Shown one piece after another: positions 22,578 through 31,392 of a DNA stretch of 64,000 bases. Under the pieces are notes generated by a model. The model did not search any database. It had not been told where the DNA came from and worked only from the letters and a program-made list of their open reading frames with translations. Both the position numbers and the translations under genes were made by a program. Position 1 is the first letter of the stretch, and the number at the start of each line of letters is the position of its first letter. Source of the DNA: PSRF01 sp051000815 (GTDB lineage: Bacteria > Acidobacteriota > Blastocatellia > Pyrinomonadales > Pyrinomonadaceae); assembly GCA_051000815.1 (NCBI GenBank), contig JBPCNX010000060.1:111970-175969 (forward strand), given 5' to 3'.

Positions 22578-23813
22578 ATGTCCCAGGCGCCCGCCAGAGC
22601 TAACATCGCGTCCACCGTGCAGATTCGTTCTCAGTTCCCTGCCCTCGAGCGAGTTCACAACGGATATCCTGTGGCCTATTTCGATGGACCTGGTGGCACA
22701 CAGGTGCCGAGTCCTGTGGTCGACGCGATGGCCGAGTATCTTTATCACCATAATGCCAACACTCACTGGGCCTATCCCACCAGCGCGGAGACCGACGCCG
22801 CAATAGAAGCGGCCCGCGAAGCGTGCAGCGATCTCATCAATGCCTCGGTTGCCGAAATCGCTTTCGGCGCAAACATGACGACGCTGACTTTTCACCTCGC
22901 CCGCGCGCTTGCCAACGACTACGTCGCCGGGGATGAACTGGTCGTCACGGAGTTGGATCACCACGCGAATGTGGCGCCCTGGCAGCGAATCGCAACCGAA
23001 CGTGGACTTGTGGTTCGAACAGTGAGGCTGATTCCCGAGACGGGGCAACTGGATTGGGAAGTATTTGAGCAGGCAGTTACCCAACGCACGCGGCTAATCG
23101 CCATTGGCGCCGCATCCAACGCTCTCGGCACAATCAATGACCTCGCTCGCGCGACTAAACTAGGAAGAGCTGTCGGCGCCCATGTGTTTGTCGATGCCGT
23201 TCATTACACGCCTCACGCGATAGTCGATGTAAAGGCTCTCGATTGTGATTTCCTCAGCATGTCTGCATACAAGTTCTACGGACCACATATCGGTATTTTG
23301 TACGGCAAGAAGCAGCTTCTGGAAACTATCGACTTTCCGAAGCTGATACCCGCGCCCGACAGTGCGCCCGAGAATGTTGAGACAGGAACCCAGAATCAGG
23401 AAGGCATGGTCGGCGCAGCAGCTGCGGTGGAATTTCTTGCCAGTCTCGCTCAGGGAGATTCCAGGCGCGAACGGTTGGCCATAGCGTATGAGGAATTGCA
23501 CACTCGCGGCGCCAGGCTGGGAAAAATGCTCTGGGAAGGACTAAGCGATATTCAAGGTGTGCGACTGTTTGGGCCAGCTCTTTCTGAGCCCCGCACTCCC
23601 ACCGTCTCGTTTACGGTAGCTGGAGTTGCCTCCAGCGACGTTGCCCGCCGCCTGGCTGAGAAAGGATTGTTTCTCTCGCATGGTGATTTTTATGCAGCGA
23701 CCGTTGTCGAAAGGCTTGGACTGGGAGAGGAAGGATTAGTGCGAGCCGGTTGCGCTTGTTACACCACACCCGAGGAAGTAGAACGGCTTATCAAAGCGGT
23801 TTCGGCATTGTAA
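22578..23813 (+). CDS. cysteine desulfurase-like protein (class V PLP aminotransferase fold)
   Basis: A 411-residue fold-type I PLP enzyme. The PLP lysine is Lys232 in SMSAYKFYGPH; the cofactor-binding Asp is in FVDAVHY and a His in LDHHANVAPW. FDGPGGTQVP and GCACYTTPEEVE at the ends match the TIGR01976-type subfamily of cysteine desulfurase homologues. The Cys in RAGCAC is near the C terminus and its equivalence to the desulfurase loop Cys is not certain. The substrate is unproven. It is convergent with the homoserine dehydrogenase gene. Confidence 0.85.
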   Translation: MSQAPARANIASTVQIRSQFPALERVHNGYPVAYFDGPGGTQVPSPVVDAMAEYLYHHNANTHWAYPTSAETDAAIEAAREACSDLINASVAEIAFGANMTTLTFHLARALANDYVAGDELVVTELDHHANVAPWQRIATERGLVVRTVRLIPETGQLDWEVFEQAVTQRTRLIAIGAASNALGTINDLARATKLGRAVGAHVFVDAVHYTPHAIVDVKALDCDFLSMSAYKFYGPHIGILYGKKQLLETIDFPKLIPAPDSAPENVETGTQNQEGMVGAAAAVEFLASLAQGDSRRERLAIAYEELHTRGARLGKMLWEGLSDIQGVRLFGPALSEPRTPTVSFTVAGVASSDVARRLAEKGLFLSHGDFYAATVVERLGLGEEGLVRAGCACYTTPEEVERLIKAVSAL

Positions 23814-23818
23814 TTCAT

Positions 23819-23920
23819 TGTCCAATGTCCAACGTCCAACGTCCAAGGTCCGCTGGGAGACCCGACCTATAAGTAGGAATTTTGTACAGACGTTGGACAT
23901 TGGACCTTGGACGTTGGACT
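23819..23920. repeat. iterated-word hairpin, GTCCAAC type
   Basis: GTCCAATGTCCAACGTCCAA... on the left faces GTTGGACATTGGACCTTGG... on the right around a ~35-nt spacer. The element sits exactly between two convergent stops, so it can act as a bidirectional terminator. Confidence 0.8.
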
Positions 23921-24929
23921 ATTTCGTGACCGCATTAATGAAATCCGCCAGCAATCCATAGGCGGTGCTTTGCAGGTTTGGCCGGTGAGAAGTGATTGTA
24001 AGTCCCGGCATCATGTCCAATTCGAAATGCACCGCCAGTGAAGTGCCGCGCACATTGCCGAGCGGTTCGCTGGCTGCGAGCTGTTCCGGCCTCACAGAAG
24101 CATTGACGGCGCCGTTCTCGGTAAACTTCGCACGAGCGACAAGCTTGTAGGGTTTTCCCTCGGAGCGCGCGCCTTGCAACTTGCGCGTTGTCAAACTCCG
24201 AATTCCCTCACGCCGGACATCGACAGGCTTCAGTGGACTCCCCATCAACACTCTTGCCAGAGCGCAAACTTTCACAGTTGCATCCCAGCCATCAACGTCA
24301 TGCGCCGGGTCGGTTTCGGTAATGCCGAGCTCCTGGGCCGTCCTTACGCCCTCTTCAAAAGACCTTCCCGCTTCCATCGATTCAATGATCACGTTGGCCG
24401 TTGAGTTAAAAATCCCCGCAAAGCTGCGCAGCTTCACCGCCGGGAGTGTTTCGCGAAAGAGCGAAAACACAGGAGCACTATCGAGGACTGTGGCCTCAAA
24501 CAAGTACCTCTTACCCGCGGCTCCGGCAAGTTCGTTCAACTCGTCGAACCCGTGCACAACGGTTCCTTTGTTTGCTGTAATTGCATGCGCACCTGATTTC
24601 AACGCGGCGGTTAAATAAGCGATGGCCGGTTGCCCGGTTTCGTGGTTGAGCGAGGTGGTTTCAAACACAACATCCGGCTTCGTCTCGTGCAGCCACTCGT
24701 TAATGGTGTCGACGCGAGAAAATGATTTGCCGAGCGAGGCATTCGAAAGATCTGTTTGGGTAAACCCTTCGGAATTGGTCAACCAGCCTCGGCTTTTCGA
24801 CGCAACACCCGTAATGTTCCATTCGATTCCGTAGACTTCGCGTAGCTCTCCAGATTTCGTCGCCAGGAGTCGCGCCAGGGCGCGGCCGACATTCCCGAAT
24901 CCGATAAAACCGAGATTGTAGTTTTTCAT
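23919..24929 (-). CDS. homoserine dehydrogenase
   Basis: A 336-residue protein lacking a C-terminal ACT domain. It begins with a Rossmann motif GFIGFGNVGRALA. The substrate domain carries ITANKGTVVHG and FEATVLDSAPVFSLFRETLP, where catalytic Lys and Asp residues lie. GIFNSTANVIIESMEAG and ETDPAHDVDGWDATVKVCAL follow in the family order. It reduces aspartate semialdehyde to homoserine in the threonine/methionine branch. No partner genes of the pathway are adjacent in this window. Confidence 0.88.
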   Translation of the reverse strand: MKNYNLGFIGFGNVGRALARLLATKSGELREVYGIEWNITGVASKSRGWLTNSEGFTQTDLSNASLGKSFSRVDTINEWLHETKPDVVFETTSLNHETGQPAIAYLTAALKSGAHAITANKGTVVHGFDELNELAGAAGKRYLFEATVLDSAPVFSLFRETLPAVKLRSFAGIFNSTANVIIESMEAGRSFEEGVRTAQELGITETDPAHDVDGWDATVKVCALARVLMGSPLKPVDVRREGIRSLTTRKLQGARSEGKPYKLVARAKFTENGAVNASVRPEQLAASEPLGNVRGTSLAVHFELDMMPGLTITSHRPNLQSTAYGLLADFINAVTK

Positions 24930-25034
24930 CTTACCTTGTGACCGTTAGCAAAGTTATACTTCGAGGACTTTAGTAAACTCTGGTATCAGGCCATGAACCT
25001 TCCGATCAGACATCGGCTATAGTTTGTCGGCGGT

Positions 25035-25175
25035 AGTGTCCTAAATCGTATTGCCAAGTTGTTGGTTGCGGGGCTACAAGAAACGATCCACGAAATTACA
25101 CGAAATTCCTCGAAGAGTTTAGTGCTGCTTAGTGTGAATTAGTGGATCGTTCTTCGGTTGCTAAATTTAGGACAC
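25035..25175. mobile_element. MITE-like element with AGTGTCCTAAAT termini
   Basis: The 12-bp inverted terminal repeat AGTGTCCTAAAT (25035-25046) pairs with ATTTAGGACACT (25164-25175). Between them is a second, nested inverted repeat (GATCCACGAAATTACACGAA at about 25084 with TTAGTGTGAATTAGTGGATC at about 25128). The 141-bp element encodes nothing and ends 35 bases before the thymidylate synthase start. Its outer and inner repeats may be separate insertions. Confidence 0.5.
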
Positions 25176-25210
25176 TGCTGCTAACCGTTAACCCTGTCTC
25201 ATTTACTTTC

Positions 25211-26059
25211 ATGAAACAATATCACGATCTGCTCAAATCAATTCTGCACCATGGGAAGGAACATGAGGATCGCACCGGCGTGGGCACGATCTCTCACTTC
25301 GGATTCCAGACGCGCTTTGACCTTCGTGAGGGCTTTCCCATCGTGACGACCAAGAAAATTCCTTTTCGTTGGGTTGCCGAAGAGCTGTTCTGGTTTCTTT
25401 CCGGAGACACCAACGAGGCAAACCTTCGGGCCAAAGGCGTGGACATCTGGGCCGAGTGGGCCGATGAGGCGCACACCAAACGCTTTTCACGTCAGGCAGG
25501 CGACCTGGGTCCAGTCTATGGCTATCTCTGGCGGTCGTTTGGCGGGCACTATCCTGAGCATGATGGAATCGATCAAATTGCGAAGCTGTTAGGCGAGATT
25601 AGACACAATCCCAACTCACGCCGCTTACTCGTGACGGGATGGGATCCCAGGGAAGCCGATCGTGTTGACCTGCCGCCATGTCATACGTTGTTTCAGTTTA
25701 AGGTGGAGGATAGAAGCGTCTTACATTGTCAGCTGTATCAAAGATCCGCCGACGCCTTTTTAGGAGTCCCCTTCAATATCAGCTCTTACGCTCTGTTGTT
25801 ACATATGGTCGCGCATGCGTGCGAATTGGCAGTCGGCGATTTTGTTTACACACTTGGCGACTATCATATTTATAAGAACCACGTCGATCAGGTTAACGAG
25901 CTATTAGCGCGTGAGCCCTTGCCGTTGCCGCATTTGGAGATTATTGATCCAACAAACCGCCTCAGAGGTCTGCAGGGGCTGCTTAACATGCGCTACGAAG
26001 ACTTTAACCTGAGCGGCTATCAGTCACACGATAAGATCGCAGCCGCCGTCGCGGTGTAG
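25211..26059 (+). CDS. thyA: thymidylate synthase
   Basis: From ATG 25211 the protein is MKQYHDLLKSIL ..., 282 residues, close to the E. coli length. An upstream in-frame codon at 25142 lies inside repeat DNA and is rejected. Conserved parts: DRTGVGTISHFG, the folate pocket, RSFGG, catalytic Cys157 in LPPCHTLFQF, DVPFNISSYA-type helix (GVPFNISSYALLLHMVAH) and LGDYHIYKNHVDQ. It converts dUMP to dTMP with methylene-THF. Folate recycling is supplied by the dihydrofolate reductase gene 112 bases downstream. Confidence 0.97.
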   Translation: MKQYHDLLKSILHHGKEHEDRTGVGTISHFGFQTRFDLREGFPIVTTKKIPFRWVAEELFWFLSGDTNEANLRAKGVDIWAEWADEAHTKRFSRQAGDLGPVYGYLWRSFGGHYPEHDGIDQIAKLLGEIRHNPNSRRLLVTGWDPREADRVDLPPCHTLFQFKVEDRSVLHCQLYQRSADAFLGVPFNISSYALLLHMVAHACELAVGDFVYTLGDYHIYKNHVDQVNELLAREPLPLPHLEIIDPTNRLRGLQGLLNMRYEDFNLSGYQSHDKIAAAVAV

Positions 26060-26109
26060 AGCAAGAGCCTTCAGCGAACAGCTAATAACGAACAGTAAAA
26101 GAGCGGGTC

Positions 26110-26165
26110 TATCAAAGTACCAAGCTCAAAGTTTCAAAGTACAAAGTCCAAAGGCCCAAAACCAA
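26110..26165. repeat. iterated-word run, CAAAGTC type
   Basis: CAAAGTACCAAGCTCAAAGTTTCAAAGTACAAAGTCCAAAGG-type iterations fill the thyA-folA gap. No inverted half is seen here. Confidence 0.65.
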
Positions 26166-26171
26166 TTCCTT

Positions 26172-26654
26172 ATGATCATTGGAATAGTCGCAGTCGATAG
26201 ACAGGGCGCGATTGGCAAGGGCGGTAAGCTGCCCTGGCATTACTCCGCCGACCTGAAGTTTTTTAAAGAGACGACGACCGGCAATGCCTGTGTGATGGGT
26301 TACAAAACGTGGCTGACTCTTAAGAAGCCGCTTCCGAATCGATTGAATATTGTCCTGAGCAGGCAGGCTGAGATCGAGCTACAGGAATCTGTCGTAATGA
26401 GGCGTGATGTGGATTCGGTGCTGGAAATGGCGCCGAAGTTAAATTGCGATCTCTTTGTGATTGGCGGCGCACAGGTTTATCAGGCTTTCCTGTCTCACAT
26501 CGATAAGTGGATCGTTACGGAAGTGCCCCTGACTATAGCAGACGCCGACACCTTCGTGCCTGAAGATTACCTGGAAGGGTTTATGCCAACCGACTCTAAA
26601 GATTTAGGCGAGCATCTAAGAGTCGTCATTTACGAGCGCGGCGCTGGTTTTTAA
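26172..26654 (+). CDS. folA: dihydrofolate reductase
   Basis: A 160-residue protein of the usual length. Markers: IIGIVAVDRQGAIGKGGKLP, WHYSADLKFFKETTTG, VMGYKTWLTL, the NADPH motif FVIGGAQVYQAFL, and VTEVPLTIADADTF. The Asp that protonates the folate (W-x-x-x-x-D-L) is present. It regenerates tetrahydrofolate consumed by thymidylate synthase and follows thyA on the same strand. Confidence 0.96.
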   Translation: MIIGIVAVDRQGAIGKGGKLPWHYSADLKFFKETTTGNACVMGYKTWLTLKKPLPNRLNIVLSRQAEIELQESVVMRRDVDSVLEMAPKLNCDLFVIGGAQVYQAFLSHIDKWIVTEVPLTIADADTFVPEDYLEGFMPTDSKDLGEHLRVVIYERGAGF

Positions 26655-26672
26655 CGCTAACCAGTAGCGCAG

Positions 26673-28040
26673 CTAGTTTTTCAACTTCAAATCCAAGACA
26701 TCGTGGCGCGTAATGATTCCCACGATTCGTCCGTATTCTTCCACGAGGACCGCGGGACTGCTTTGTAATCGCCTGGTTACCTCATTTGAACTTGCATCAA
26801 CATCGACGGTAGGAAAACTTGCCTCCATCACTTCGCTTACGGGAGCTTCCAAAAGTTCGCGGTTCTTGACAACTTTTGAGAGGGCGCGTCCCTCACGCAC
26901 CGAACCTACCGGCCGACCTTCCTCGAAGACGGGAAGTTGAGTGAGACCCAGTTCGTTCATCTTAGCCAGGGCGTCGGCCAATTTATCGCTGGGTGAAACC
27001 CAGACAAGCGACTTGGGTGCCTGACTTTCCTTCGTGCCACTGATCAAACCAGCTGTAATCTTTTGCGGCTCAAGCAATTGCTTCTCTTTCATCCATTCAT
27101 CCGAATGGTGTTTTGTCAGGTAATGTTCGCCGGTATCGCAAACAATGAACACAATCACGGCGTTCTCATCAGCCTCTCGCGCTACACGTAACGCGGCTGC
27201 TACATTGGTTCCGGTGGAACCGCCGCAGAATAGTCCTTCCAAACGACCCATCTGCCGCGACAAATCAAAAGACTCACGATCGGTAACGTTGATTACCTCG
27301 TCGACGTACTTGATGTGAACGTTTGGTGGCACGACCTCCTGACCGATTCCTTCAACCAGATAAGGAGTCGCTTCAATGAGCTTTCCCGTTTCTTTGAAAG
27401 TTTTGAAAATCGATCCATAGGGGTCGGCGCCGATGATCTTGATCTTTCGGTTCTTCTCTTTTAAGTAACGACCTGTACCGGAGATTGTGCCCCCCGTTCC
27501 CAGCCCGGCAACGAAATGCGTGATCTTTCCTTCAGTTTGGTCCCATATCTCGGGTCCGGTAGTCCGGTAATGGGCTTCGGGATTTGCAGGATGCGAGTAC
27601 TGATCAGGATAGAAAGAGTTGGGTGTCTCTGAGGCTATCCGCTTTGCGGTTGAAACATAATGATCGGGAGTTCCCGGTTTAGCTGAAACGGGCGTGATCA
27701 CAACATCGGCGCCCAGGGCCTTCAAATAACGCGATTTCTCGACCGACGATTTATCGGTCATCACGAAGATGCACTTGTAACCCTTAACCGCCGCAGCCAA
27801 CGCGAGTCCTATTCCCGTGTTTCCTGAAGTGGCCTCAACAATCGTGCCGCCTGGTTTTAGAATCCCTTCGCGTTCGGCCGCCTCGATCATGGCAACTCCG
27901 ATACGATCCTTCACAGAGTATCCCGGATTGAGGTTTTCCATTTTGGCCAGTACCAAAGCCTTGATGCCACGCGTCAAGCGATTGAGCTTAACGAGGGGCG
28001 TACGCCCAATAAGTCCCAGGATATTGTCTTGATAATCCAT
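26673..28040 (-). CDS. cystathionine beta-synthase (PLP domain plus CBS pair)
   Basis: A 455-residue protein. The N-terminal ~320 residues form the type-II PLP fold: Lys44 in NPGYSVKDRIG, SGNTGIG loop (VEATSGNTGIGLA), and GTGGTISGTG for the phosphate. Residues ~335-455 contain two CBS motifs (VWVSPSDKLADALAKMNEL, VGSVREGRALSK, GIITRHDVLDL) that often bind adenosyl ligands. Domain order matches cystathionine beta-synthase rather than plain cysteine synthase. It would condense serine and homocysteine. Convergent with folA. Confidence 0.9.
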   Translation of the reverse strand: MDYQDNILGLIGRTPLVKLNRLTRGIKALVLAKMENLNPGYSVKDRIGVAMIEAAEREGILKPGGTIVEATSGNTGIGLALAAAVKGYKCIFVMTDKSSVEKSRYLKALGADVVITPVSAKPGTPDHYVSTAKRIASETPNSFYPDQYSHPANPEAHYRTTGPEIWDQTEGKITHFVAGLGTGGTISGTGRYLKEKNRKIKIIGADPYGSIFKTFKETGKLIEATPYLVEGIGQEVVPPNVHIKYVDEVINVTDRESFDLSRQMGRLEGLFCGGSTGTNVAAALRVAREADENAVIVFIVCDTGEHYLTKHHSDEWMKEKQLLEPQKITAGLISGTKESQAPKSLVWVSPSDKLADALAKMNELGLTQLPVFEEGRPVGSVREGRALSKVVKNRELLEAPVSEVMEASFPTVDVDASSNEVTRRLQSSPAVLVEEYGRIVGIITRHDVLDLKLKN

Positions 28041-28106
28041 TCGAGATCTCCGCAGCGGATTTTGAAATCAATGGAGTGTCTATTTGTAACAGAAACAATA
28101 AAAGAG

Positions 28107-28234
28107 TCCAAAGTCCAACGTCCAACGGGCAAGGTCCAATGTCAACGTCCAACGTCCGCTACCGCAAGTAACGCATGAATACTGCGGATTCAACCGCGGA
28201 CGTTGGACTTTGGACGTTGGACTTTGGACTTTGT
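28107..28234. repeat. iterated-word hairpin, GTCCAAAGTCCAACG type
   Basis: GAGTCCAAAGTCCAACGTCC... on the left faces GGACGTTGGACTTTGGACG... on the right, with about 40 unrelated bases between. Downstream of the minus-strand glycine-zipper gene. Confidence 0.8.
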
Positions 28235-28246
28235 CTTAAACATGTT

Positions 28247-28284
28247 GAGGCCCGGACGCGCTCTCCCCTTCGCATCCGGGCCTC
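28247..28284. other. strong GC-rich hairpin
   Basis: GAGGCCCGGA (28247-28256) pairs perfectly with TCCGGGCCTC (28275-28284) around an 18-nt loop. No T run follows on either strand, so it is not a simple intrinsic terminator. Confidence 0.6.
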
Positions 28285-28348
28285 GACCATGGCCACCTAC
28301 ATCGCTAATGCTCAGTAAGTAACCAAGCTCACATCGCAACTCCGTTAA

Positions 28349-28695
28349 CTAAAAACGTCGGTCTTTGTTGCGAATCTTGTACGTGTAAACCGCGGCGCCA
28401 GCTCCGCCGGTGATCGCACCGATGACCGCGCCCTTCTTGCCGCCAATCAATCCACCGAGTACCGCACCACCTACTGCGCCCCCGCAGTCGTGATCTTGTC
28501 GCGGTGCTTTTCCCAGATTGAGCGATCATCTTCATAAAGGTAGCCGTCGGTGCGGTAACGGTCATTGGCACGTTCGTCATAGCGAGTCTGAGCCGCTCTA
28601 CGATAAGAGCGACGATCGCGTGTTTGCGCACCCGCGGGCACACCCGCGATGGTCAGCACAATCAATGTCACTAGAGTAGCGATTAATCTTTTCAT
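28349..28695 (-). pseudogene. glycine-zipper protein split by a G-run frameshift
   Basis: The frame from ATG 28695 has a signal peptide (LIATLVTLIVLTIAGVPAGAQ), then RDRRSYRRAAQTRYDE and EKHRDKITTAGAQ before stopping at 28471. With one extra G in the run at 28479-28483 (now five G on the minus strand), the frame continues GGAVGGAVLGGLIGGKKGAV and GAITGGAGAAVYTYKIRN to a stop at 28349-28351. That continuation is an unmistakable glycine zipper of the surface-antigen/YMGG type. The intact protein would have about 115 residues. Confidence 0.75.
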
Positions 28696-28912
28696 TTCAT
28701 TCCCTCCCGTCGTTCTCCGACATCACCCCTTTGGCAACGACCGTGCCAATGGATTGTTCGGTGACCAGGCCAGGACTCTAGAGAACAATACGGTGAATAA
28801 CTTGAGATTTCCTGATTAATCGACAACCTCGAAAATTGGCACACCGGATTTTGGCCGAATCTGAGTGATCAGATCGTGCGTGAAATCGACGGTTTGGAAT
28901 GGATAACGAAAA

Positions 28913-28936
28913 AGGGCTCGCTGGATTGCGAGCCCT
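28913..28936 (-). terminator. intrinsic terminator after the infA / zinc-ribbon pair
   Basis: Read on the minus strand: AGGGCTCGC pairs with GCGAGCCCT around a 6-nt loop and is followed by TTTTTC. A perfect 9-bp stem 120 bases after the stop of the zinc-ribbon gene. Confidence 0.75.
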
Positions 28937-28947
28937 GAATCAATCTT

Positions 28948-29044
28948 GGTGTTTGGTCTTAGGTTTTTGGCCTTTGGTCTTTGGGTTCGCTTCAACGTCG
29001 GCCCTCGCGCAAACCCAAAGATCAAAGACCCAAAACCAAAGCCC
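28948..29044. repeat. iterated-word hairpin, TTGGTCTTTGGGTT type
   Basis: TTGGTCTTAGGTTTTTGGCC... is mirrored by AACCCAAAGATCAAAGACCC... around ~25 bases. It lies between the terminator and the stop of the zinc-ribbon gene. A matching word block is found inside the signal-peptide coding region of the M1 peptidase (7043-7072). Confidence 0.75.
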
Positions 29045-29054
29045 GTTTTTATGA

Positions 29055-29444
29055 TCAGTGTTCGGCCGGTCGCTGATGCACAAGGCGGCGCATGCGATCT
29101 GCGAACAAAACGTCAATTTTCTGAGGTTCAATCAAGGCAGTTACTTCGCCCTGTCCAAACGTCGGATGCAGCATCGTTTGACCGGTACGATATGCACGCG
29201 TTTGATCGTAGGGTGCGCCGGGATCGACTTTTCGCTTGGTCCCGGTGGCGGCGCCGGTCTTAAACGTTCCTACAGTGCCACACTTGGGACAGGTGACTCG
29301 CGAGATCTTGCCGCGTTTCGTGAGTGACGCGATCACATGTCCGCGTTCCTCGCCACATTTCACGCAGAGCTTCTCTACTCGATCTCCGACCACAAATGCC
29401 GGCTTTTCCGCACCTTCCACAGCGTTCACTTTTTGCTTGTCCAC
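29055..29444 (-). CDS. zinc-ribbon protein with a C-terminal tudor-like domain
   Basis: A 129-residue protein. Two CxxC knuckles (LCVKCGEERGH and TCPKCGTVGTF) form a zinc ribbon. The C-terminal half reads TMLHPTFGQGEVTALIEPQK then VLFADRMRRLVHQ, like the small tudor-type domain at the end of PcrA/UvrD helicases and CarD-type RNA polymerase binders. A role in binding nucleic acid or RNA polymerase is likely but not shown. It follows infA by 13 bases and is co-transcribed with it. Confidence 0.7.
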   Translation of the reverse strand: MDKQKVNAVEGAEKPAFVVGDRVEKLCVKCGEERGHVIASLTKRGKISRVTCPKCGTVGTFKTGAATGTKRKVDPGAPYDQTRAYRTGQTMLHPTFGQGEVTALIEPQKIDVLFADRMRRLVHQRPAEH

Positions 29445-29457
29445 GATGTTACTCCTT

Positions 29458-29679
29458 CTATTTGTAACGATAGGTTATGCGCCCTCTGCTGAGGTCATAC
29501 GGCGACATTTCAACGCTTACGCGGTCGCCCACCAAAATGCGAATCCGGTTCTTGCGCATTTTGCCGGAAATCACAGCCAGCACAACATGGTCAGTATTTT
29601 CGAGCTGGACTTTGAAGAATGCATTTGGCTGCTTGTCGATGATCGTGCCTTCAGCCGGAATCAGGTCGTCTTTTGCCAA
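29458..29679 (-). CDS. infA: translation initiation factor IF-1
   Basis: A 73-residue OB-fold protein of the expected size. Hallmarks: EGTIIDKQPNAFFKVQLEN, HVVLAVISGKMRKNRIRIL, GDRVSVEMSPYDLSRGRITY. It occupies the ribosomal A site during initiation. Here it is not inside a ribosomal-protein operon but precedes a zinc-ribbon gene, as a stand-alone copy; another copy may exist elsewhere. Confidence 0.95.
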   Translation of the reverse strand: MAKDDLIPAEGTIIDKQPNAFFKVQLENTDHVVLAVISGKMRKNRIRILVGDRVSVEMSPYDLSRGRITYRYK

Positions 29680-29696
29680 TCAGTTACTCCTTAGAA

Positions 29697-29812
29697 TCAA
29701 AGTTTTCGAGTTTCGAGTTCTGCGTTTCGGGTTTGTCGATTCAAGTCGCAGGTTCACCTCTCCTATGGAAAACGTGAACCAGGAACTCGAAACCTTGAAC
29801 CAGAAACCTTCT
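29697..29812. repeat. iterated-word hairpin, GTTTCGAG type
   Basis: AGTTTTCGAGTTTCGAGTTCT... is mirrored by GAACTCGAAACCTTGAACC.... It fills the gap between the infA start and the helicase stop and ends 1-2 bases from the helicase stop codon. Confidence 0.7.
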
Positions 29813-29813
29813 C

Positions 29814-31100
29814 TTATCTGCTCGCGCGACGGGGGCGGAATGACCGCGTAAAAACTCCCGTGGAAACACCTGAGCTACGTCTATTGCCGATTGCTGAGCG
29901 CCCGTAATTGCTGATCGGCTGGTTAGTTCCCCCGAAAGCCGGCAGCACTACACGCTTGACGCTTTGTCCGGTTAGGCGCTCGATGTTGCGCATCGATAAC
30001 TCGTCGACAGGCGTAACTATCGTGATCGCCCGGCCCTGGTTTCCGGCTCTACCGGTGCGCCCAATTCGGTGCACATAGTCTTCCGGCGCCGAGGGCACGT
30101 CATAATTGATTACGTGAGAGACGAGGTCGACGTCCAGCCCGCGCGCCGCGATATCGGTTGCGACCAATACGCGGGTGCGGCCGTCACGAAAGCCACGAAG
30201 CGCTGACTCGCGCTGCGACTGTGTGCGGTCGGCATGGATGCGTCCAACGCTATGCTCACGTGCCGAGAGTATATGCGAGAGCCGTTCTGCTCCGCGCCTC
30301 GTTCGTGTAAACACCAGGACTCGCTCGAATCGTTCGCGTTCCAGCAGATCCAGCAGGAGAGCGGTTTTTGACTCCTGAGCCACAGGATATGCTGTTTGTT
30401 CGACCATTGAGGCCGCCTTGCCGCGCGGACTAACTTCCACAAGCTGTGGGCTGCGCATGGTCGAACGGGCGAGACTCTCGATTTCTGGCGACATTGTCGC
30501 CGAGAAAAGAAGAGTTTGTCGCGTTTGCGGAATGAGAGACAGCACGCGACGAATCGCTGGCAGAAATCCCATGTCGAGCATGCGATCAGCTTCGTCGAGC
30601 ACCAGGACCTCAATCGCCGAAAGATCGAGAGAACGGCGCTCCGTCAGATCCAATAAACGTCCGGGCGTGGCAATGACTACCGCCGGACCACGCCGCAGAG
30701 CGTCCAACTGACGCGGCATGCTGGCGCCGCCAATAAGCGTGACGCTGCGGTTCGTCTTCACTGAATTCAGTTCGCCGTAGTTCTTTTCAATTTGCGCTGC
30801 GAGCTCGCGAGTAGGCGCAAGCACCAGAACGCGAGGCTTTCGTGGCTGCGGTGATCTGGACGCAGTAGTAGGTTTACGAGTGGTGGCCGAAGTTACCGGA
30901 CCGGCCTCGGTCATCCGTTGAATAATGGGGAGCAAAAAAGCAGCAGTTTTGCCTGTGCCGGTTTCGGCACAGCCAATCAAATCCTGGCCCCTCAGAACAA
31001 CAGGAATCGCCTGTTGTTGAATTGGTGTTGGTTCGGTGTATCCGAGAGACTCGCAGCTCCGCAGCTGTGCGGGCGCAAGTCCCAGTTGAGAAAAATTCAT
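29814..31100 (-). CDS. DEAD-box RNA helicase
   Basis: From ATG 31100 (AAAGGAG 4 bases upstream) the protein has 428 residues; the frame is open further upstream, but that part is Ala/Val repeats opposite the glycine-rich tail of the RRM gene and is not real. All motifs are seen: Q motif (YTEPTPIQQQ), AETGTGKT at 45-52, PTRELA, TPGRLL, VLDEADRML, SAT, VLVATDIAARGLD and HRIGRTGRAG. A short basic C tail (TRSFRPRRASR) ends it. It probably remodels structured RNA, for example ribosome precursors or cold-stabilised mRNA, working with the RRM protein encoded just upstream. Confidence 0.95.
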   Translation of the reverse strand: MNFSQLGLAPAQLRSCESLGYTEPTPIQQQAIPVVLRGQDLIGCAETGTGKTAAFLLPIIQRMTEAGPVTSATTRKPTTASRSPQPRKPRVLVLAPTRELAAQIEKNYGELNSVKTNRSVTLIGGASMPRQLDALRRGPAVVIATPGRLLDLTERRSLDLSAIEVLVLDEADRMLDMGFLPAIRRVLSLIPQTRQTLLFSATMSPEIESLARSTMRSPQLVEVSPRGKAASMVEQTAYPVAQESKTALLLDLLERERFERVLVFTRTRRGAERLSHILSAREHSVGRIHADRTQSQRESALRGFRDGRTRVLVATDIAARGLDVDLVSHVINYDVPSAPEDYVHRIGRTGRAGNQGRAITIVTPVDELSMRNIERLTGQSVKRVVLPAFGGTNQPISNYGRSAIGNRRSSGVSTGVFTRSFRPRRASR

Positions 31101-31293
31101 AGACTCCTTTTGCGCGACGCTACAGTCTAATTCTGAGGCGCGCATTTGTTTATTAACAATAGTCCGTGCGGCTTCGCACAAGACTGAGAAATTCAATCGC
31201 GATGAGGCGGACGAGTCCCCAAGGAAGGTCGAAGGCCGCCCGGCACTTTTTGTCGGGCCGCGAGTGTCGAGATGTGCAGCTAGCTCCGTGAAG

Positions 31294-31343
31294 CGAGCGG
31301 CTGAACCAGAAAGTTCGCCTGAGCGAACACTGTGAGCCGCTCG
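31294..31343 (-). promoter_or_regulatory. nested hairpin in the helicase leader
   Basis: Outer arms CGAGCGGCT / AGCCGCTCG enclose a perfect inner hairpin GTTCGC-CTGA-GCGAAC. It lies about 190 bases upstream of the helicase start and 50 bases after the RRM stop, so it is either a terminator/attenuator after the RRM gene or a structured 5' leader of the helicase mRNA. No T run follows. Confidence 0.5.
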
Positions 31344-31392
31344 CCTTACGGATGGCTGCCGTTTCAATAAGAACGATTTGCCGTGCAGGTTA

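Noticed and set aside
25142..25210. A 23-residue N-terminal extension of thymidylate synthase
   Set aside because: It is encoded by the MITE-like element; the family starts at MKQYHDLL.
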